Shown here: piece by piece, positions 53,832-62,169 of the stretch | How the letters are laid out: each line of letters begins with the position of its first letter | Numbering within the stretch: position 1 is the first letter of the stretch | Assembly (NCBI RefSeq): GCF_900115285.1 | Contig: NZ_FOYW01000001.1 | Coordinates: 2,019,272 to 2,083,271 of the forward strand | DNA: 64,000 nt | DNA from: Marinobacter daqiaonensis | GTDB lineage: Bacteria; Pseudomonadota; Gammaproteobacteria; Pseudomonadales; Oleiphilaceae | Direction: 5' to 3' | The notes under the pieces: generated by a model | The model's database searches: none | Told to the model about the DNA's origin: nothing | What the model saw: the letters and a program-made list of their open reading frames with translations, nothing else | Position numbers and translations under genes: made by a program

Positions 53832-55138
53832 CAACCACAACAACAACGCAACAGGAAACCAAGTCTATGGCTACCAATACCGCAGTGGGCAAACCCAGCC
53901 TGCTGAAGTTATGGCCCTGGGTGGTCATCCCGATTGTGGCAATCATCCTGCCGCATATTTTCGACTCGGGTCACGACATCAACCTGATGAGTCACATGAG
54001 CATTGCGATCATCTTTGCCCTGTCCTACAACATGTTGCTGGGAAACACCGGGCTGCTGTCCTTTGGTCATGCGGTCTACTTCGGTTTGGGTGCCTACGTC
54101 GCCATGCACGTACTGAGAATGGTCAACGAAGCCGGCGGCGAAGGTCTGCCCCTTGAGTTGATACCGCTGGTGGGTGCATTGGCCGGCATGGGCTTCGGCA
54201 TCATCTTCGGTGCCGTCTCCGTGCGCCGGGCTGGCGTTGTGTTCGCCATGATCACCCTGGGCGTGGGCGCCCTGGTACACTCAAGCTCACTAATGTTCAC
54301 AGACTTCTTCGGTGGCGAGGCGGGGCTATTCGGCGACCGGACATACGCTCCCTCAATGTTCGGTATCGACTACGGTTCAAGCGTCAGCACCTACTATCTG
54401 ATCGTAGCGTGGACTTTGGTAGCCGCCATTCTCATCTACCTGCTGAAGAAGACACCTTTGGGCTGGATGGCAAACGCCGTGCGGGACAATCCCGAGCGGG
54501 CCCAGTTCGTCGGTTATGATCCGACCTTCGTGCGCTTCTTCCAGTTCGTGCTGTCGGCTCTTTTTGCGGGTCTGGCGGGCGGTCTGCACGTGCTGTCCGA
54601 TGAAATCGTCAACGATGAGGTGGTTGGCCAGATCCAGTCCGGTGCCGTCCTTCTGGGCACCTATATTGGTGGCATCGGCTACTTCGTGGGCCCCATTGTC
54701 GGCGCTTCCATCGTAACCATTCTGGAAAGCTCACTCTCCACCTATACCGACGCTTGGGTACTCTACTTCGGCTTGCTGTTCATCGGCATCGTCATGTTCG
54801 CCCCCATGGGAATCGTCGGTGTGATTCATCTGCAATACCTGTCCTGGAAAGCCGGTGGCTGGAAAGGCAATACCGGCATCCGCCTCTACCTGCTTCTTGC
54901 CGGCCTGGTGGGAATCTTCGGCCTGGTCTGCGTGATCGAGCTTTCCTATCACTACTTCCGCAGCTGGGACCCCAGTGCACCCTTTGGCCTGATGGGCTTT
55001 ACCGTTGATGCCACCGGCGCCATGCCCTGGCTGGTATCCTTCGCCATTGCCATTGCCGGCTTCGGTGCAATGCTGTTGCACGCCAAGCCGATGCTCGCCC
55101 GCCGTACCGGCGCCAAGACAGAGGGAGGTAAAGCATGA
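53828..55138 (+). CDS. Liv-type ABC transporter permease (LivM-like) with C-terminal extension
   Basis: The 436-residue permease has a Thr-rich N-terminus (MTTTTTTQQE) and a LivM core with SYNMLLGNTGLLSFGHAVYFGLGAYVAMH and IIFGAVSVRRAGVVFAMITL. The EAA-like cytoplasmic loop is AVRDNPERAQFVGYDP. After the core there is about 95 extra residues carrying two more hydrophobic segments (about 343-365 and 394-415), which typical LivM proteins of about 350 residues lack. It overlaps the neighbouring genes at both ends. Confidence 0.9.
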   Translation: MTTTTTTQQETKSMATNTAVGKPSLLKLWPWVVIPIVAIILPHIFDSGHDINLMSHMSIAIIFALSYNMLLGNTGLLSFGHAVYFGLGAYVAMHVLRMVNEAGGEGLPLELIPLVGALAGMGFGIIFGAVSVRRAGVVFAMITLGVGALVHSSSLMFTDFFGGEAGLFGDRTYAPSMFGIDYGSSVSTYYLIVAWTLVAAILIYLLKKTPLGWMANAVRDNPERAQFVGYDPTFVRFFQFVLSALFAGLAGGLHVLSDEIVNDEVVGQIQSGAVLLGTYIGGIGYFVGPIVGASIVTILESSLSTYTDAWVLYFGLLFIGIVMFAPMGIVGVIHLQYLSWKAGGWKGNTGIRLYLLLAGLVGIFGLVCVIELSYHYFRSWDPSAPFGLMGFTVDATGAMPWLVSFAIAIAGFGAMLLHAKPMLARRTGAKTEGGKA

Positions 55139-55890
55139 GCACCCGTAACGCACTGGAACTCAAAGGCGTCAAGAAGAACTTCGGGCGAGCCGAGATCATC
55201 CGGGGTGTGAACCTGGATATCCATGAGCACGAAAAGCACGTCATCATCGGCCCCAACGGGGCCGGCAAATCCACCCTGTTCAACCTGATCAGCGGACGCC
55301 TCAAGGTCTCCGAGGGCTCCGTGAAGCTGTTCGGGAAGGACATACACAACCTGCCCGCCCATAAGGTCAACCGCATGGGCCTCAGTCGCAGTTTCCAGGT
55401 GACCAACCTGTTCCAGAACATGACCGTGCTGCAGAATCTGCGCTGTTCACTACTCTGGTCCGAAGGGCACAAGTACGCTTTCTGGAAGAGCGTCCTGAAG
55501 CAGGACTCGGTCACCGAACGCGCCAACGAACTCATGGAGCGGCTGAATCTGACGACCCAGGCCAACACCCCGGCCCAGTTGCTGACCTACGCCGAGCAGC
55601 GCTCCCTGGAGATCGGCTGTACGGTCGCCTCCGGTGCCAAGGTCATCCTGCTGGACGAGCCCACCGCCGGCATGAGCCGGACGGAAGCCAACGACGTTAT
55701 CCAGCTTATCCAGCGGATGACAGGCGAAAACACCCTGGTAGTGGTGGAGCACGATCTGAACGTGGTCTTCGAACTGGCCGATCGCATTTCCGTACTGGTG
55801 TATGGCGAGATCATCGCCACCGGCACCCCGGAAGACATCCGCAACAACGCGGCGGTACAGGAAGCCTATCTCGGTACGGAGGTCCACTAA
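55135..55890 (+). CDS. Liv-type ABC transporter ATPase (LivG-like), altered signature motif
   Basis: The 251-residue ATPase has canonical Walker A GPNGAGKSTLFN, Walker B KVILLDEPTAGM and an H-loop histidine (VVEHDL). The ABC signature is LTYAEQRSLEIG: Ala153 stands where the conserved glycine of LSYGQQ or LSGGQ is normally found. This signature would face the Walker A site of the partner LivF-like subunit, which is also altered. It starts within the LivM stop and ends one base into the next start. Confidence 0.92.
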   Translation: MSTRNALELKGVKKNFGRAEIIRGVNLDIHEHEKHVIIGPNGAGKSTLFNLISGRLKVSEGSVKLFGKDIHNLPAHKVNRMGLSRSFQVTNLFQNMTVLQNLRCSLLWSEGHKYAFWKSVLKQDSVTERANELMERLNLTTQANTPAQLLTYAEQRSLEIGCTVASGAKVILLDEPTAGMSRTEANDVIQLIQRMTGENTLVVVEHDLNVVFELADRISVLVYGEIIATGTPEDIRNNAAVQEAYLGTEVH

Positions 55891-56588
55891 TGCTCAAGAT
55901 CCAGGATTTGAATGCCTTCTATGGCAAGAGTCACGTGCTGCGTGGCGTCAACATGACAGTCGAACGCGGTGAAGTGGTCAGCCTTCTCGGCCGTAATGGT
56001 GTGGGTCGGTCCACCCTCTGCAAGGCAGTAATGGGACTGGTAGCACCGGTTGGTCATGTGGAGTTCGACGGCAAGACCATCAGCGGCATGGCACCCCACG
56101 ACATCGCTCACGCCGGAATCGGCTACGTGCCGGAGGACCGTGCCATTTTCCCGGGACTGTCGGTACTTCAGAACCTCGAACTGGGGATGAAGAAGAAGGG
56201 TCAGACCGGCGAGAAGTGGACCCTGGAGAAGGTCTACGAATGGTTCCCCCGTCTCAAGGAACGGGAGCATACCCCGGCCGAGGTGCTGTCCGGTGGCGAG
56301 CAGCAGATGCTGAGCATGTTCCGGGCCCTGATGGGCGACCCCCAGTGCATACTCGTGGACGAGCCTACCGAGGGTCTGGCCCCCAAGGTGGTGGCCGACG
56401 TGGCGGCGATCCTGCAGCAGATGGCAAAAGACGGCCTGGCCGTATTGCTGGTGGAGCAGAAACTGTCCATTGCCCTGGATATAGCCGACCGGATCTACAT
56501 CATGGGTGAAGGCGAGATTGTCTTCGAGGGCACCCCGGAAGACCTGAGGAATAACCCCGAAATCCGCAAAGAATGGCTGGAGGTATAG
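55890..56588 (+). CDS. Liv-type ABC transporter ATPase (LivF-like), Walker A Lys replaced by Arg
   Basis: The 232-residue ATPase has Walker A GRNGVGRSTLCK, in which Arg40 (codon CGG at 56007-56009) replaces the catalytic lysine. The signature LSGGEQQ (133-139) and Walker B CILVDEPTEGL are normal, while the H-loop has Gln (VEQKL), as is usual for LivF. It therefore has one impaired ATP site by sequence, but contributes an intact signature to the partner's site. The stop of LivG and this start share TAATG. Confidence 0.92.
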   Translation: MLKIQDLNAFYGKSHVLRGVNMTVERGEVVSLLGRNGVGRSTLCKAVMGLVAPVGHVEFDGKTISGMAPHDIAHAGIGYVPEDRAIFPGLSVLQNLELGMKKKGQTGEKWTLEKVYEWFPRLKEREHTPAEVLSGGEQQMLSMFRALMGDPQCILVDEPTEGLAPKVVADVAAILQQMAKDGLAVLLVEQKLSIALDIADRIYIMGEGEIVFEGTPEDLRNNPEIRKEWLEV

Positions 56589-56592
56589 GATT

Positions 56593-56630
56593 CAGCATGC
56601 CCGGAGCAGACCACTGCTCCGGGCATGCTG
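56593..56630 (+). terminator. 17-bp perfect hairpin between the Liv operon and the acyl-CoA dehydrogenase
   Basis: CAGCATGCCCGGAGCAG (56593-56609) and its exact complement (56614-56630) flank a 4-nt loop (ACCA). It sits 5 bases after the LivF stop and just before the next start. No T tract follows, so it may act as a processing or stability element rather than an efficient terminator. Confidence 0.8.
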
Positions 56631-56645
56631 CACCTGAAAACATCA

Positions 56646-58445
56646 ATGGCAACACTGCTTAACGACCGCGATCTTGAATTCCAGCTTTACGAAGTCCTCG
56701 ATACCGAGTCCCTCCTGCAGCGACCCCGCTACGCGGAACACGACCGGGAGATTTTCGACGCCACGCTCAATACCGCCCGGGATATTGCCGAGCAGTACTT
56801 CGCGCCCCACAACCAGAAAGGGGATGCCAACGAACCCACCTTCGATGGCAAAAAGGTCACCCTGATACCGGAAACCAAACCGGCCTGGGATGCCTTTGCC
56901 GAAGCGGGTTTCCTGGCCTCCCATCACGATTTTGACGATGGTGGCTCCCAGTTGCCGGAAGTGGTGCTGCGGGCCAGCATGGCCTACTTCAACGCGGCCA
57001 ATGTCTCCAGCACCGCCTACTCTTTCCTGACCATCGGTGCCGCCAACCTGCTCAAGAGCTTTGGCAGCGACGAACTGAAGGACAGGTACCTGCCGCCGAT
57101 GCTGGATGGCCGCTACAGCGGCACCATGGCCTTGACCGAACCAGGCCAGGGATCCGCACTGGGCGACCTCCGCACCCTCGCGAAGCCGGCGGGCGATGGC
57201 AGCTACCGCCTGTTTGGCAACAAGATGTACATATCCGGAGGCGACCACGAACTGACGGAAAACATCATCCACATGGTACTGGCCCGGATCGAGGGCGCCC
57301 CCGCCGGGGTGCGGGGGATTTCCCTGTTCCTGGTGCCGAAATTCCGCCTCGACGACCATGGCCAGCCGGTGGAGCGCAATGATGTGGCCCTGGCGGGCCT
57401 GCTCCACAAGATGGGATACCGCAACACCACCTCGACGGTGCTCAACTTTGGTGAGAAAGATGGCGCCGTCGGTTATCTGGTCGGTGAGCCCCACAAGGGC
57501 CTGACCTACATGTTCCAGATGATGAACGAGGCCCGCATCGGCGTCGGTCTGGGCGCCGCCGCCATGGGCTACCAGAGTTACCTGCACGCACTGGACTACG
57601 CTCGCGAGCGCCCTCAGGGCCGCCCCGTCAGCAACAAGAACCCGGATGCCCCCCAGGTGCGCATCGTCGAACACGCCGATGTCCGTCGCATGCTGTTGAT
57701 GCAGAAGGCCTATGCCGAGGGCAGCATGGCCCTGTGCCTGTATGCCAGCACCCTGGTGGAAGATGCCCACACCGCGCCGGACGAGAGCGAGCGCAAGGCT
57801 GCAGCGGAGTTGCTGGACCTGATCACCCCGATGGTGAAATCCTGGCCCTCCAAATACGGCGTGGCGGCCTCGGACCTGGGGATCCAGGTACTTGGCGGCG
57901 CGGGCTATACCCGTGACTACGTTCTTGAGCAGCTTTACCGGGACAACCGGCTCAACCCGATTCACGAAGGCACCGAGGGCATCCAGGGTATCGACCTGCT
58001 GGGTCGCAAGCTGGGGCCCAAGGGCGGCGATGGCTATGCGGAGTTCCAGCGGCGCATCGAGGCGACCCTGTCCCAGGCAGCGGGTCTGGCGGGCTGCGAG
58101 CACCTGGCCGACGAGCTCGCCCAGGCCCAGGAAACCCTGAAGGCGGTTACCTCGGAACTCCAGAAACAGCTGGCGGCAGATCCCGACCACGGGCTTTCCA
58201 ACGCCACCATGTATCTGGACATGTTCGGCAAGGTGCTGGTGGGCTGGATGTGGCTCAAGCAGGCCATGGCCGCGGAAAAGGCGCTTGGCAACGGTGCCCT
58301 GGGCAGCGAAGAGGCCTTCTACCGGGGCAAGATACACACCGCCCGATACTTCATGAACTGGGAGCTGGCCCCGCTGGATGGTTACGCGCGCCTGCTCATT
58401 GCAGGCAACCGTGACAATCTGGATATGCGGAACGACTGGTTCTAA
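56646..58445 (+). CDS. large acyl-CoA dehydrogenase (DmdC/FadE-like, about 600 residues)
   Basis: The 599-residue flavoenzyme has the extended acyl-CoA dehydrogenase architecture: N-terminal helical domain, FAD-binding middle (MALTEPGQGSALGDLRT and FGNKMYISGGDHEL), catalytic-region HEGTEGIQGIDLLGRKL with the glutamate base, and a C-terminal helical domain. This length and motif set match enzymes annotated as 3-methylmercaptopropionyl-CoA or long-chain acyl-CoA dehydrogenases. The substrate is not certain. I chose the ATG at 56646, since the earlier ATG at 56625 lies inside the hairpin. It follows the Liv operon by 57 bases and may share its transcript. Confidence 0.92.
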   Translation: MATLLNDRDLEFQLYEVLDTESLLQRPRYAEHDREIFDATLNTARDIAEQYFAPHNQKGDANEPTFDGKKVTLIPETKPAWDAFAEAGFLASHHDFDDGGSQLPEVVLRASMAYFNAANVSSTAYSFLTIGAANLLKSFGSDELKDRYLPPMLDGRYSGTMALTEPGQGSALGDLRTLAKPAGDGSYRLFGNKMYISGGDHELTENIIHMVLARIEGAPAGVRGISLFLVPKFRLDDHGQPVERNDVALAGLLHKMGYRNTTSTVLNFGEKDGAVGYLVGEPHKGLTYMFQMMNEARIGVGLGAAAMGYQSYLHALDYARERPQGRPVSNKNPDAPQVRIVEHADVRRMLLMQKAYAEGSMALCLYASTLVEDAHTAPDESERKAAAELLDLITPMVKSWPSKYGVAASDLGIQVLGGAGYTRDYVLEQLYRDNRLNPIHEGTEGIQGIDLLGRKLGPKGGDGYAEFQRRIEATLSQAAGLAGCEHLADELAQAQETLKAVTSELQKQLAADPDHGLSNATMYLDMFGKVLVGWMWLKQAMAAEKALGNGALGSEEAFYRGKIHTARYFMNWELAPLDGYARLLIAGNRDNLDMRNDWF

Positions 58446-58503
58446 TGCTGTTCATGCCTGGTCAAAACTAGTATTGCCTTTGTGCGGTTACCCGAAAGGC
58501 TGA

Positions 58504-58615
58504 AGCGAGTGGACGGGGATGGCTTTCCGGGACCTTCAAAAACAGGGACGTTTTTGAAGAGCCTCCATGGACGGATTTACGGCGTGTCCCGGAAAACCAT
58601 CCCCGGCCCGCTCGC
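58504..58615. repeat. nested inverted-repeat element in the gap before the 3-hydroxyacyl-CoA dehydrogenase gene
   Basis: An outer 20-bp inverted repeat (58514-58533 with 58586-58605, one mismatch) extends outward with GCGAG/CTCGC. Inside it, CTTCAAAAAC (58534-58543) and GTTTTTGAAG (58550-58559) form a perfect 10-bp hairpin with a 6-nt loop. It fills most of the 225-bp gap. It looks like a REP- or MITE-like repeat, but I cannot count genomic copies. Confidence 0.75.
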
Positions 58616-58670
58616 CTGACTCCAAAGCCCGAACCTCAAACTCCAAATGTAAACACTGGAGCATCAAGCA

Positions 58671-60011
58671 ATGACCTCCCCCCAAGACCACTACACCCCC
58701 GAACAGCAACAGGCCCTGGAGCACGTAAAGCAGGCCGAGCAGGAAGCCAGCAACATCCCCGGCATCAGCCCGGACATCCAGCTAAGACCGATCAGGAAGG
58801 TGGCCGTAATCGGCGCCGGCACCATGGGTGGCGGCATCGCCATGAACTACGCCAATGCCGGCATTCCGGTGGTCATGCTCGAACTCAGGCAGGCAGCCCT
58901 GGACAAGGGCCTGGACATCATCCGCAAGAACTACCAGCGTACGGTTAGCAAGGGCAGGCTCAGCCAGGAAGATATGGACCAGCGTATGGCGCTGCTCTCC
59001 GGTACGCTCAGCTACGATGACCTGGGGGACGTGGACCTGGTGGTCGAAGCGGTGTTCGAGAGCATGGACATCAAGAAGAAGGTATTCAACGCCCTGGATC
59101 AGGTCTGCAAACCCGGCACCATCCTCGCCACCAATACGTCCAACCTGGACGTGGACGAGATCGCCGCATCCATCAGTCGTCCCCAGGATGTGATCGGCCT
59201 CCATTTCTTCAGCCCGGCCAATATCATGAAGCTCCTGGAAGTCGTCCGGGGCAAAAAGACCGCAGACGACGTTCTGGCCACCTGTCTGGACATGGCGAAG
59301 AACATCCGCAAGGTCGCGGTGGTGTCCGGCGTCTGCTTTGGTTTTATCGGCAACCGCATGCTCGAACCTTACGCCCGCGAGGCCCACCGGCTGGTTCTGG
59401 AAGGCGCCACCCCCGCCCAGGTGGACGCTGTCATGACCTCCACTGGCCTGGCCATGGGGGTACTGGCCATGTATGACATGGCGGGCATCGATGTCGGCTA
59501 TATGGTGCGGCAGGCCCACCCCGGTGACATCGGTCGTGACCCCAGCTTTTTCAGACTGGCGGACGAGCTCTACCACATGGACCGATACGGACAGAAAACC
59601 GGACGCGGCTTTTACATCTACGAGGATCGGGAAAAGAAGGAAGATCCGGAAGTGAACCGGCTGGCGGAGGAGATCGCCGCCGATCTGGGCATCAAGCGCC
59701 GGGAGATCAGTAACGAGGAGATCCATGATCGCTGCCTGTACATGCTGATCAACGAGGGCATCCAGATCCTTGACGAGGGCATCGCCCTGCGCAGCGGCGA
59801 CATCGACCTGGTGTGGATCTATGGCTATGGCTTCCCGGCCTGGCTCGGCGGCCCCATGCACTACGCTGAGCAGATTGGCCTCGAGAAAATCCTCGAAACC
59901 ATCCGCCACTATCGCGATACCCTGGGTGACTACGGCAAAATGTGGTTCGAGCCGGCGCCTTTGCTGGAAAAGCTGGTTGCCGAAGGAAGGAACCGAATCG
60001 AAAAAATATGA
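58671..60011 (+). CDS. 3-hydroxyacyl-CoA dehydrogenase (without hydratase domain)
   Basis: The 446-residue enzyme oxidises L-3-hydroxyacyl-CoA with NAD. The NAD-binding motif [21 protein letters not shown] starts near residue 45, followed by [28 protein letters not shown] (catalytic His) and [15 protein letters not shown], then two C-terminal 3HCDH helical domains. The layout equals the back half of FadB/FadJ-type multifunctional enzymes with the enoyl-CoA hydratase part missing; the N-terminal 40 residues resemble the linker. It precedes the thiolase gene by 53 bases, with a short hairpin between. Confidence 0.92.
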   Translation: MTSPQDHYTPEQQQALEHVKQAEQEASNIPGISPDIQLRPIRKVAVIGAGTMGGGIAMNYANAGIPVVMLELRQAALDKGLDIIRKNYQRTVSKGRLSQEDMDQRMALLSGTLSYDDLGDVDLVVEAVFESMDIKKKVFNALDQVCKPGTILATNTSNLDVDEIAASISRPQDVIGLHFFSPANIMKLLEVVRGKKTADDVLATCLDMAKNIRKVAVVSGVCFGFIGNRMLEPYAREAHRLVLEGATPAQVDAVMTSTGLAMGVLAMYDMAGIDVGYMVRQAHPGDIGRDPSFFRLADELYHMDRYGQKTGRGFYIYEDREKKEDPEVNRLAEEIAADLGIKRREISNEEIHDRCLYMLINEGIQILDEGIALRSGDIDLVWIYGYGFPAWLGGPMHYAEQIGLEKILETIRHYRDTLGDYGKMWFEPAPLLEKLVAEGRNRIEKI

Positions 60012-60025
60012 GTCGAGAACGCCTC

Positions 60026-60043
60026 GGGGTCAGACCCCATTTT
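60026..60043 (+). terminator. short GGGGT-CAG-ACCCC hairpin with T run
   Basis: GGGGTCAGACCCC (60026-60038) followed by ATTTTT forms a minimal terminator-like hairpin between the dehydrogenase and thiolase genes. This motif is also common as a repeated sequence in gammaproteobacterial genomes, so it may be a dispersed repeat. Confidence 0.5.
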
Positions 60044-60064
60044 TCACGCCAAGAGGAAGAGATC

Positions 60065-61249
60065 ATGAGAGAAGCAGTCATCGTATCCACCGCCCGGACC
60101 CCCATCGGCAAAGCCTTCCGGGGTCTGTTCAACAACACCAAGTCCCCCACCATGGCCTCCTTCGCCATCAAGGCCGCCGTTGAGCGCTCAAAGGTGGACC
60201 CGGCGGAAATTGAAGACCTGATCATGGGCACCGCCATGCCCGCGGGGACCGCCGGCATGAACCTGGGACGTCTGGCGGCACTGGCTTCTGGCCTGCCTCA
60301 GGACGTCAGCGGCATGACCATGGACCGCCAGTGTGCCTCCGGCCTGATGGCCATTGCCACTGCCGCCAAACAGATCATGTTCGATGGTCAGGACATCGCC
60401 ATCGGGGCTGGCCACGAGAACATCTCACGAGTTCAGCAAAAGAACTTTGAATGGATGGCCGCCGAGCGGGACGAGACCGTCATCAAGCACGCACCCCACG
60501 CCTACATGCCCATGCTGGAGACCGCGGAGAACGTGGCCAAGGTCTACGGTATCAGCCGTGATGCCCAGGACGAGTATTCCCTGCAGTCCCAGCAGCGCAC
60601 TGCCGCCGCCCAGGAAAAAGGCCTGTTCGACGACGAGATCGTTCCGGTCACCACCACCAAGGCAGTAATGAACAAGGAAACCAAGGAAGTCACCTACGAG
60701 GAAGTTACCCTCGACAAGGATGAAGGCAACCGTCCCTCCACCACGCTCGATGGCCTGCAGAGCCTGAACCCGGTGATTGAAGGCGGCTGCATCACCGCTG
60801 GTAACGCCAGTCAGCTTTCCGATGGCGCCAGCGCCTGTGTACTGATGGATTCAAAGCTGGCCGAGCAACGCGGCCTGCAGCCTCTGGGCGCCTATCGGGG
60901 CATGGCCGTGGCCGGCCTGAAGCCGGAGGAAATGGGCATCGGTCCCGTGTATGCGATTCCCAAGCTGCTCAAGCAGCACGGCCTGAAAATCGATGACATC
61001 GGCCTGTGGGAACTGAACGAAGCCTTTGCGGTGCAGGTGCTTTACTGCCGCGACAAGCTGGGCATTCCCAATGACCGGCTGAATGTGAACGGTGGCGCCA
61101 TTTCCATCGGCCACCCCTACGGTATGAGCGGTGCGCGGATGGTGGGCCATGCCCTGCTGGAAGGTAAGCGCCGGGGCGTCAAATACGTTGTGGTGACCAT
61201 GTGTGTGGGCGGCGGCATGGGTGCCGCGGGCCTGTTCGAGGTGCTGTGA
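60065..61249 (+). CDS. acetyl-CoA C-acyltransferase (thiolase)
   Basis: The 394-residue thiolase carries out the last step of beta-oxidation. It has the nucleophilic cysteine in DRQCASGLM (Cys90), the GGISIGHP-type motif as [18 protein letters not shown], and the C-terminal second cysteine in [10 protein letters not shown]. The start ATG at 60065 follows AGAGGAAGAG; the upstream frame to 59942 is inside the dehydrogenase gene. The stop overlaps the next start (TGATG), so the thiolase and SDR genes are coupled. Confidence 0.94.
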   Translation: MREAVIVSTARTPIGKAFRGLFNNTKSPTMASFAIKAAVERSKVDPAEIEDLIMGTAMPAGTAGMNLGRLAALASGLPQDVSGMTMDRQCASGLMAIATAAKQIMFDGQDIAIGAGHENISRVQQKNFEWMAAERDETVIKHAPHAYMPMLETAENVAKVYGISRDAQDEYSLQSQQRTAAAQEKGLFDDEIVPVTTTKAVMNKETKEVTYEEVTLDKDEGNRPSTTLDGLQSLNPVIEGGCITAGNASQLSDGASACVLMDSKLAEQRGLQPLGAYRGMAVAGLKPEEMGIGPVYAIPKLLKQHGLKIDDIGLWELNEAFAVQVLYCRDKLGIPNDRLNVNGGAISIGHPYGMSGARMVGHALLEGKRRGVKYVVVTMCVGGGMGAAGLFEVL

Positions 61250-62025
61250 TGCACCCCCTCGACGCCTTTTCCCTGAAAGGCAAAACCGTCATGGTCACTG
61301 GTGCATCCAGTGGCCTTGGCGCCCATTTTGCCGAAGTCTGCAGCCAGGTCGGGGCCAGGGTTGTTGTCGGCGCCCGTCGCGTTGAAAAACTGGAAAAGCT
61401 TGCCGAGAGCATCCGTAACACCGGTGGAGAGGTCCTACCGGTAGCCATGGACGTAACCAGCCGGGACAGTGTCGAGGCTGCCTTCGACAGTGCCGAAAAG
61501 GCATTCGGGGTGGTGGATATCGTCCTCAATAACGCTGGTATCGGCGGCGCGGCACGGGCCCTGGAAATCAGTGAGGACGACTGGCATGCGATGCTGGCGA
61601 CCAACCTGGACGGCGTCTGGCGGGTGGCCCAGTGCGCGGGCCAGCGCCTGGCCAGAGCCGGCAGGCCCGGCAGCATCGTCAATATCGCATCCATCCTGGG
61701 ACTGCGGGTGGGCAAGGGACTGAGTCACTATGCGACTTCCAAGGCGGCGGTAGTGCAACTCACCAAGTCCCTGGGCCTGGAACTTGCCCGGCACCAGATC
61801 CGCGTCAACGCCATTGCCCCCGGTTATTTCAAGACCGAGATCAATGCTGATTTCTTTGACACGGAACAGGGTCAGGCCTTTATCCGCAACGGCGTGCCCA
61901 TGCGCCGCCTGGGCCAACTGGACGAACTCAATGGCGCCATGCTGTTGCTCGCCAGTGACGCCGGTCAGTTCATGACCGGCTCGGTGATTGCCGTCGACGG
62001 CGGCCACCTGGTCAGCCCTTTGTAA
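61249..62025 (+). CDS. short-chain dehydrogenase/reductase, fatty-acid cluster
   Basis: The 258-residue classical SDR has TGASSGLGAHFAEVCSQVGA, NNAGIGG and the catalytic YATSKAAV. Its gene overlaps the thiolase stop, so it is part of the beta-oxidation unit (dehydrogenase, thiolase, SDR). It may act on hydroxyacyl-CoA or on an alcohol or ketone produced from the same substrate. A perfect 10-bp hairpin follows at 62031-62056. Confidence 0.87.
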   Translation: MHPLDAFSLKGKTVMVTGASSGLGAHFAEVCSQVGARVVVGARRVEKLEKLAESIRNTGGEVLPVAMDVTSRDSVEAAFDSAEKAFGVVDIVLNNAGIGGAARALEISEDDWHAMLATNLDGVWRVAQCAGQRLARAGRPGSIVNIASILGLRVGKGLSHYATSKAAVVQLTKSLGLELARHQIRVNAIAPGYFKTEINADFFDTEQGQAFIRNGVPMRRLGQLDELNGAMLLLASDAGQFMTGSVIAVDGGHLVSPL

Positions 62026-62030
62026 AGCAG

Positions 62031-62056
62031 GTCGGTCGCCCTCCGGGGCGACCGAC
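62031..62056 (+). terminator. stem-loop after the beta-oxidation operon
   Basis: GTCGGTCGCC (62031-62040) pairs perfectly with GGCGACCGAC (62047-62056), loop 6 nt, 5 bases after the stop. There is no T tract, so it may rely on Rho or act as a stabiliser. Confidence 0.65.
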
Positions 62057-62169
62057 ACCTCCCTCCCCTCGATCCTTACCATACCATTAATTTCACGCAG
62101 CATTCCTGTACCCGGTGCCGGCAGGTTGCCATCCTGTAGTCATCACCACCCAAAAGGAGTAGGGAGGGA

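Noticed and set aside
56643..58337. Long minus-strand frame (564 codons) opposite the large acyl-CoA dehydrogenase
   Set aside because: The plus-strand frame carries the full dehydrogenase architecture; the antisense frame is a composition effect.
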